Source: Jimgerdemannia flammicorona (taxonomy: Eukaryota > Mucoromycota > Endogonomycetes > Endogonales > Endogonaceae). From it: DNA of 34,571 nt. This document shows positions 27,786 to 34,571 of this stretch, one piece after another. Positions within the stretch are counted from its first letter, which is position 1. Every line of letters begins with the position of its first letter. A model generated the notes under the pieces. It saw only the letters and a program-made list of their open reading frames with translations. It was not told the DNA's origin and did no database searches. Both the position numbers and the translations under genes were made by a program. The stretch spans positions 1 through 34,571 of the forward strand of contig RBNI01000285.1 in NCBI GenBank assembly GCA_003990745.1. Reading direction: 5' to 3'.

Positions 27786-28740
27786 ATGTCAAATCTACTA
27801 GATATGTCAAACATGAGCCTGCCAAGTAGTACAAGTGGAACAGGACCCAGAATGAGTACCAGCAGTGTAAGCACACCTATTATGACAGTCACAACTACAA
27901 CCAATTATGTAGTAGTACCAATAATGATAAAAAGGATGATTTCTGTCTTTGATAGTAAGGATTATACTATACGAATACTATATGAAGAATCTCTTTGAAG
28001 AATGTGGTCTGGAGGACTACTGTAAGCCACAGAAACAAATAACAGGATATTATACTATAAAGGATTGAAGAGTGCTAAGGAATATTACATTCACTCTTTC
28101 AAATATATAAAATAAAGTCATAATTAATACTATGATAGCAAATGAAGTCTGGGAGATCTTATATAATTACCACCAATAGGCATTTATGTCCGACAGATTT
28201 CATCTGAAAGTGCAACTATTTAATCTCCAAATAAAGTCCAAGGAGAGTATCTGGGACTCCACCAATCATATTAATAATCTGGTGAATCAAGTAAATTTAT
28301 ACTAGTAGATACTATCAAAGATGAAGACAAGGTTCTGGTCCTTATATATAGTTTTCCCAAGGTGTATAACATAGTTGTTGCCACTATAAGAAAATCCAGC
28401 AAACTATCAGACTATAAGTATGTTATTACAAGTCTTTTAAATGAGAAATTAAGACTGGGTAGCAATGATAATAAAGATGATGAGAAAGCATTTTATGGAG
28501 TATGTAGACAAGACAAAGATAAGCTGAAAAAATGACAAAGCCAGCAGTACAATGGTCAGTACAATAGTTAGTATATTGCTCAATAAGCTAAATTTGATGA
28601 TAAATACTTCTACTATAATAAGTATAGATACTATAAGTAGAAATATAACTATAAACAAAAGAAAAAAGTTGAGCAATGTGAGCAGGCAAATGTTATAGAT
28701 ACTAACAATAATAGTAGTAGAGGTCTATTCTTTACAGAGG
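27786..28740 (+). pseudogene. Copia gag with a mutated zinc knuckle
   Basis: Starts at ATG 27786 with a Ser/Thr-rich N-terminus; the first 70 codons are open, then TGA and TAG/TAA stops appear. The segment LLNEKLRLGSN (about 28434-28466) resembles the conserved end of the copia gag core. Near 28590-28640 the frame reads Y.YY....Y....Y where a CX2CX4HX4C knuckle should be: the Cys codons have become Tyr and the His codon Tyr, each by one transition. The nucleic-acid-binding function is therefore lost. Confidence 0.75.
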
Positions 28741-28859
28741 CAGATATAGGAGAGAATTCAGAAAACATTTATATACTGACAAAAAATGGTCCAACTCCTA
28801 GTTTTACTAGTTTTAGCACTAGTACCAAAGTAAGCTATATACCTAGCAGTACTAATATA

Positions 28860-28990
28860 TATAGTGAAGAGATCTGGCTTGTGAATTCTAGTATAACACA
28901 ATATATAATAGTATACTGTGAGTAGTTCTCTATATATGAGAAGTTTGAGTACTCCATATCTATCAAATTAGGCAATAATAATATCATCCA
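28860..28990 (+). pseudogene. Copia protease remnant, catalytic Asp changed
   Basis: EEIWLVNSSITQY occupies the place of the family motif WLVDSGATxH. The catalytic Asp codon is AAT (28884-28886), Asn by G-to-A, and the following Gly is Ser. The same frame as gag, so gag and pol were probably one polyprotein. It cannot be active. Confidence 0.7.
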
Positions 28991-29279
28991 TATATAATTT
29001 CAGTATATACCTATATGGGAATATTGATGAACCTTTAGGCATCTTTGTGGACATACTATATATACTAGATATAAGTAAGAATCTCTTCTTGATAGGCCAG
29101 ATAATGGCTTGAGGAGATAAAGGAATAAATATATATCTATATAAATAGTATAATAGTAATCTATCTAAAGAATAATAAAGAGTTAATATATATATCAAAA
29201 AGAGAAACCTATATATAATTGATAGTATATAAAGTAATATAATATCTTTATATTCTATAACTATAAAGAGAGAATCTCT

Positions 29280-29950
29280 GGTGTATATAGTATAAATTCT
29301 TAGGACATATTGGTAAGATAAGTCTAGAATAGGTGATAAAGAGTAAATATATATACAGATTACTGAACTATATACTACTAGATTTTAGCTTTTGTAATAG
29401 ATATTTTGTAAATAAGGCTTTCAAGTAACTTTTTCAGAAAAAGATAAACCAAGTAGTCAGTATTCTTAATATGATATATATGAATATCTGTAGTATGAGA
29501 ACTTCAATATATTCTTGAAAGAGATACTATATTACCTTCATTGATGATTATACTTACATAGCCTATATATACTTCCTCATAGTAAAGAATGAGATATTTG
29601 AAAAATTCTAAAAATTCAAGACAATTATAGAGAATGAAACAAGATATAAGATACAGACCCTACACTTAAATAATAGTAAGAAATATATCAATAAAGCCTT
29701 CAGAGGCTTCTTGAAGAAGTATGGTATCTAATATTTTATAATAGCTCTCTATATATCTGAACAGAACAATATGACAGAATACTTTAATTAAACAATAGTA
29801 GAGATGGCTCAAATGAAGATGAATATGACCAGCTTACTATACTCCTTTTAGATCAAAGTAGTGAATACAGCAGTATATATCCAAAATTATTATATTTTTT
29901 GAGCTCTAAGTAAGGATTCTAGTAGATCTAGCAAATAATTAATAATTCAG
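29280..29950 (+). pseudogene. Copia integrase remnant
   Basis: The core is readable in pieces: KNEIFEKF, KTLR-type TLHLNNSKKY (about 29660-29690), FLKKYGI, then SEQNNMTEYFN, VEMAQMKMN and VNTAVYIQN. The second catalytic Asp of the TDNGGEY motif is Asn. The Glu of the QNGVAER motif appears kept. Multiple stops and frame changes relative to gag make it inactive. Confidence 0.75.
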
Positions 29951-30439
29951 AAATGATACTTATCTTATCTCTGAAGAATTGTAGAGTGGATCCAAGCTTG
30001 AAATTTTGCCCCTATTAATATTTAAAAGTAAGGCTTATAACTTGGATAAGGATAGTATTAGAGGCAAATTTAAGCCTAAAATAAATAAGTATATATTCCT
30101 TAAATATGATAGAGCAGTGTATAGATTATGAAATCTACAGAAATATTATATCATCATCTCTCATAACATTCAATTTAAGAAAAAGACCAAAGAGCAGAAA
30201 ATTTACATGGAAATTCCTATCTCTATCAACTTGATGATATAGCCTAAGATATTCTGTTCAAACAAAATTATATAAACTATACTGATATATACTTATGAAT
30301 ATGTCTATATAGCAATAACTGGTGAACCAGCAAACTATGATGAAGCCATATACTCAGATGATAAAAAGGAGTCGAAAAAGACTATAGATGAGAAGTATAG
30401 TTCACTTAGCAAGAATGATACCTGAGATCTGATCTCTCT

Positions 30440-31310
30440 TCTGGCAGATAAGCAAGCTATAGGATCTCACTTAGTATATAAAATCAATCATAATAGCCTT
30501 AGTGATATAGAGCAGTATAAGGTCTGATTTGTGGCAAAGGGGTATTTATAAAGATATGATGTAGACTATAATTAGACCTTTTTCCTAGTATTCAAGTTTA
30601 CTTCACTTAGAATACTTCTTATAATCAGAGCCAAATATAACTATAAAATATATCAAATGGATTTAAAACAGCCTTCTTGAACAGTAATATAGATATGGAG
30701 CTATATGTTCATCAACTTTAAGAATATGAACTATATAATGATAAACAAAAGGAGCTTATATATAAGTGATATAAAGGTCTCTATAGCATCAAATAAGCAG
30801 TAAGACTGTGGAACCAAAAAAATCAATAAATATCTCTTAGATAACAGATTTAAATATTGTAAGACTGACTTACATATATATCTAGCATATATTTTCATAA
30901 ATAATATATCTTGGAATTTGGGTAGATGCTATCATTCTGGTCAAGACAGTAAGTAAGATTAATGATGTAAAGATAATATTACACCAAGAATTCAAAATGA
31001 TAGATATGGGTGACATGTTTTATCTCAGAATATCAATTATATATAATAGATATAAATGTGATATATATCTATTACAAGCTACATATATTCAGACTATACT
31101 TGAATGATTTGGCATGAGTAAATGCAAGCTAGTCTGAAATCCTATAGAGACATCTATAAGGTTAAAGAAGTCTAGTAACACTATATCTAAAGATACCTAT
31201 ATCCTCTATCAGCATGCTGTGAGATCTCTCATATATATTATGCTTGAAATGAGGCCTGATATATAATATATAGTTAACAAAGTGGCACAATACTCATCCT
31301 GCTATAACAA
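30440..31310 (+). pseudogene. Copia reverse transcriptase remnant
   Basis: Matches the copia RT start as DKQAIGSHLVYKI with VAKGY, then VDYN.TF, FKFTSLRILL and IYQMDLK. The catalytic YVDD box is W-V-D-A (30919-30930), the second Asp changed to Ala by a transversion, unlike most changes here. Downstream MIDMGDMFYLRI and the HAVRSLIYIMLEMRPDI region are conserved family landmarks. At least one frameshift lies between the N-terminal part (frame of 30441) and the catalytic box. Confidence 0.8.
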
Positions 31311-31320
31311 TATTCATTAG

Positions 31321-31930
31321 ATGGCAATTAAGTACATTTTCAGATATATCAAAGATACAGTATACTATATATTATATTTAAGCAACAACAGATTAAGCAG
31401 AAGTGCTATAAAGTTATTTGGTATATGTAATGATAATTGGGTCAGCAATCTGGATGACAGATGGTATATAACTGAATATCTCTTTAAAATTAGTGAAAAC
31501 AGAGCTATTTCATAATAAATATATAAGTAATCTTCAGTGGTAATATCATCTATGTAAGCAGAGTACCAAGTACTGTCTATAGCAACAAAGGAAGCTATAT
31601 GGCTTTGAAAACTTCTAAAAGAGTTAGAATATAAATAATGGCACTCTATATTATTTCAATAAGACAATTAGTCTATAATAGCTTTGGAAAAGAATCTTAT
31701 ATATTATACAAGAATAAAATATATTGATATACAATAATAATTTATATAGAAATATGTAGAAAATAGTACTATATATCCTGAATATACTCTAACAGAGTAT
31801 ATGATAGCAGATTCAATGACTACAGTCCTTTTAAGGACAAAGTTTGACTTATATATATAAGAAATGAGACTTATGAGTAACTCTATACCAACAGGAACTA
31901 TATACCAGCAAGTGGCAAACAATAATAATA
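31321..31930 (+). pseudogene. Copia RNase H remnant
   Basis: Open for 64 codons from 31321 (IKYIFRYIKDT, then DNWVSNLDDRW in place of DADWAGD.DDR), then broken by stops. Further landmarks follow in frame: AEYQVLSIATKEAIWL, YTRIKYIDI and MIADSMT, the typical ending. The first Asp of the family DADWAG motif is Asn. The element ends about 300 bases later with the polypurine tract and 3' LTR. Confidence 0.8.
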
Positions 31931-32225
31931 TAATAATAATAATATAAAGTCTTTCAGAGTACTAAAAAGTCTCCCACTATATCTTACATATTTTTCTCTC
32001 TAATATTACTTATATTGCTTTATTTGTAAATTGATCAGAATTTATATTACTGATATTTTATTAATATTGCTTAGGATTTCCATTTTTCCCTACTCTATTG
32101 ATCTGTTTTCATACTTATAAATAGAGAATTAGGATTTTTTTCAGTCATCAAGAGAGTATCTCATTAGTTGTATTTAGTTTGCCTAATTAGTTAGTTTTAT
32201 TCACATATTTTGAGATATATCTCAT

Positions 32226-32235
32226 TAAGTGAGAG
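32226..32235 (+). promoter_or_regulatory. Copia polypurine tract
   Basis: TAAGTGAGAG immediately before the 3' LTR, close to the AAGTGGGAG tract common in copia elements, with one G-to-A. Confidence 0.6.
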
Positions 32236-32390
32236 TGTTGAACTGTCTTAGTTATAGCAACTTAATATATAGTAGTGTAGTCTAATTATATTATCCTGTA
32301 AACATCATCAGCATGCATAAAAGTATATAAGCTAGTATTAATAAACAATGTTCTTTCTCTCTACTTACTTTCTTCAAGTATTCTGTAATA
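32236..32390 (+). mobile_element. Copia 3' LTR
   Basis: 155 bases; begins TGTTG and ends TAATA, the original CAACA having changed at two C. Differences from the 5' LTR are mostly transitions to A or T on this copy. Confidence 0.9.
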
Positions 32391-32395
32391 GATAC
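32391..32395. repeat. Copia target-site duplication GATAC, right
   Basis: Exact match to 27557-27561, directly abutting the LTR terminus. Confidence 0.9.
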
Positions 32396-33060
32396 TATCC
32401 ATATTAAATATTTCATAAAATACCTTTTAAAAGAGATCTTTGTGATATCATACTTAGTGTGAAATAGTTACTATCAAAAGAGTCTATCTTGAAATTCTGG
32501 TCCATAGTGAAATTAAAACAAATAAGCAAGAGTGAGCTATGATCTTATAAATCTGGTTTACTTCAACTCTGCAATATTTCATTAATATAATTCAGGTTAC
32601 ATTTTTATTGAGAACAATTCTGAATAAGTTATCAGTATATAATAAAGACATTAATATTTGTAGAGATTTATAATATTATTGTCCTTACTATAAATTTATA
32701 TTTTTTATTTTTAATTTTTACACAATATTACACAATATCATGAAGTAAATTATAAATATAATTAGACAATAGCATCTAATTGTCTAAAACACTTAAAGAA
32801 TATATGTGGAGTATATTATTAGTGATAAAGTTTATTTACTTTAGTCATGTGATATTGTAACAAGCTAGCAGAGAAATGTACCAAGCTACTATCCAAATTA
32901 GTCACTATAATTTAGCTATATACTATATCAGATATACTAGGCAACCAGGACTGCTCTACTGTTAAATAACCCAGATAGCATCTCTTTCTCTGCTACCTTA
33001 CTGGTCACAAGGTTTGGTAGTCAACCTTCTGAGTCTCCTTTTCCCTTTTATTACCCCCTC
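32396..33060. other. AT-rich stretch, nothing recognised
   Basis: Decayed AT-rich DNA with stops in all frames and no LTR end, ORF or RNA gene that I can support. It was contiguous with 27431-27561 before the copia insertion. Confidence 0.5.
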
Positions 33061-33835
33061 TACCTCAGGTTGATTTGCTGTGCCTGTATGGGCATGGTGA
33101 GAGGAGGGCAATGGCGATGAGTAACCCCTTTATCGGTGTCAGATTGGTGTCTTCTCCACTTTTTCATGGTTTCTGGTGCCTTCAGCTACATCTGAAGTAC
33201 ATCTGTTTTGGTGTGGTGCCTTCTTCCTTTTGCCATCACCAACAAGGTGCTGCCTTGGTGCATCTCAGATTACATAGGGAGTCAGCTGACCTTGGGCATC
33301 AAGTGCTCAGTGTAGGTTACCTGCAGGTCCTCGGTACCTGTGGTAGGGTCCTCTGGCTTTGGCAAGCTTCCCAGCAAGTACAGTTCTGGCATAGGTGACT
33401 ATTTTTCAGGTGTTGTCAGGATGGGAGGGGAGATGGCTGTCACAGATAGGAGGATGGGTGATAATGGTGAACCAGTGAGGTGCCAGACTGGGGGTGGTTA
33501 TCGGGGCTGGGGCAGACAATATTTTGGTGGAGCCTTTTGATTGGCTGGTGGAGGGTGGGGTGGTGCAGGGGCCAGTGTCCTGGCTGTACCCAACTGGAAC
33601 TGGGGGCTGATGCAGCAACACAATCAAGGCCTGCAGGCTTGGGGAGTGGGGCCTTCCTTATTTGGCAGTATCCAACTGGAACCGGGAGCTGATATAGCAA
33701 TGTGATCGAGGCCCACAGGCTCAGAGAGTAGGAGTGGGGTCTTTTCAGGCCCTAGCCTATGTGTAAGTCCTTTGAGGAAGGTACTGCATATAAGTTCTTT
33801 ACTCACCTGCTTTGAATCTACTTTGCTCTATATTG
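33061..33835 (+). repeat. CpG-poor, G/T-rich repeat-like segment with weak ORF
   Basis: Composition on this strand resembles the coding strand of the LINE at the left end: G-rich, CpG-poor, TG-rich. The frame from 33340 reads 66 codons, Gly-rich (MGGEMAVTDRRMGDNGEP), to TGA at 33538, and continues with few stops to about 33750. No RT, endonuclease or gag motif is present. It might be a LINE ORF1 or 5' leader fragment; that is a guess from composition. Confidence 0.35.
33583..33745 (+). repeat. Two tandem copies of a unit of about 78 bases
   Basis: Copies at about 33585-33655 and 33664-33745 share CCAACTGGAAC.GGG.GCTGAT, the segment AGCAA....ATC.AGGCC and a G-rich end, differing mainly by transitions. 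Translated in the local frame they give the related phrases VPNWNWGLM and IQLEPGADI. Confidence 0.7.
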
Positions 33836-34571
33836 GTTAGTTGGGGGGTTTTTTCTTTGCCTCAGGCTTTCTTTTGGGGTTTGGGGGGCTATTCTTTATT
33901 CAGTCCCGATGCTGCTAGATCTGACATATAGGTGTGCTCTTACGTGTAAATGATGATTCAGCCCTGGTGAGCAGACAAGTCTAGTCTATGTCATGGGGGT
34001 TGATGTAGCTGGTGTTTGACAGGTATAGCTAGAGCAGTGGGACTGCTGGACAATTTAGTAGCCTAGGTTAATGAGGGGATATTGTTTCTCTTGCTTGAGG
34101 CTAAGGAATCTGCCACTACCGAGCAGGTAAGGAAAAGGAAAAGGTGAAATGAAGGAACTTTAATTTGCATGGTTGGAAAATGGATTTTCTTAGGCATAAC
34201 CTGTAGAATCTGTATAGTGTTTAAAGTATTTATATTGAAAAGAATATATATTTTCACATTTATAGTTGAAAATGGTAGTATAAAATAAAAAAATAATAAA
34301 AACTATCAGCTTATACTCACAGAATAAATCTGTAGTAAAAAATTCTTAAAAGCCCAAAATTAAAATTATCTAATAAATATAGCTATTTATAAAAATCTAT
34401 TAATATTGCCACCTTCTAAGATATAGAAAGATAAAGGAGAAACCCTTTATATATCCATACTGTTAAAGTCATCCAAGGTCTACTGATTTGGTTCCTATAC
34501 TCTATAATACTCTAAAATATTATATCTACTCAATTTCTAAGAATCACAATAATTATATAACCTCCCCCCCC
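33836..34571. other. AT-rich end of window, nothing recognised
   Basis: TTTTGGGG-type low-complexity DNA near 33850 passes into AT-rich DNA. A 64-codon minus frame (34063-34257) has no features. The window ends in a run of nine C, which may be a sequencing or assembly edge. Confidence 0.45.

Larger units (their letters stand above)
27562..32390 (+). mobile_element. Complete Ty1/copia retrotransposon, heavily mutated
   Basis: 4,829 bases flanked by perfect GATAC duplications (27557-27561 and 32391-32395). LTRs of 157 and 155 bases with TGTTG...CAACA ends surround gag, protease, integrase, reverse transcriptase and RNase H in the copia order. The primer site matches the anticodon arm of initiator Met tRNA and a purine-rich tract precedes the 3' LTR. 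Stops and frameshifts are dense in pol, the changes being mostly C-to-T and G-to-A. The 5' LTR and start of gag are better preserved than the 3' end. Integrase before RT fixes the superfamily. Confidence 0.9.

Noticed and set aside
33583..33745. tRNA-derived SINE
   Set aside because: A-box and B-box matches are too weak and wrongly spaced, and no tail was found.

Overview
The window looks like a transposon-rich region of a fungal genome, most likely a filamentous ascomycete. The evidence is degenerate Ty3/gypsy, chromodomain-gypsy, Ty1/copia and LINE elements, decay almost wholly by C-to-T and G-to-A changes, and short islands of CpG-normal DNA between repeats. The composition would suit a truffle-like Pezizomycete, but nothing here fixes the species. 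I see no intact host gene, tRNA, rRNA or CRISPR array that I could defend.

Layout. 1-7235 is a two-ORF LINE on the minus strand whose 3' end lies beyond the window start. A 1,564-bp LTR (3747-5310) sits in its ORF1, flanked by a perfect TCATG duplication; removing it restores the ORF1 frame. About 7235-11529 is a plus-strand Ty3/gypsy element lacking gag and protease. Its pol carries a dUTPase domain with all five family motifs ahead of the reverse transcriptase, then RNase H, integrase, a small post-pol ORF and a probable 3' LTR. 11530-13206 is strongly AT-shifted and holds the integrase C-terminus and chromodomain of a minus-strand chromovirus. 13207-17923 and 21783-27430 are CpG-normal islands carrying a diverged multi-copy sequence family and a tandem duplication. 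17928-21778 is an LTR element with no recognisable pol. 27562-32390 is a complete but decayed Ty1/copia element (GATAC duplication, half-tRNA primer site, gag to RNase H). 32391-34571 is AT-rich or CpG-poor repeat DNA.

How the parts relate. The left end is a nest: a gypsy element probably hit by the LINE, which was then hit by the LTR element. Two decay regimes are visible. The LINE and the dUTPase element have lost CpG but keep CpA and TpG. The copia, chromovirus and 17.9-21.8 kb elements are also depleted at CpA, giving TA-rich DNA. Wherever such an element borders a CpG-normal island its edge is better preserved than its interior. The most unusual coding content is the dUTPase-bearing gypsy pol, the ORF inside the LTR with two PPxY motifs, and the conserved ORFs of the island family.
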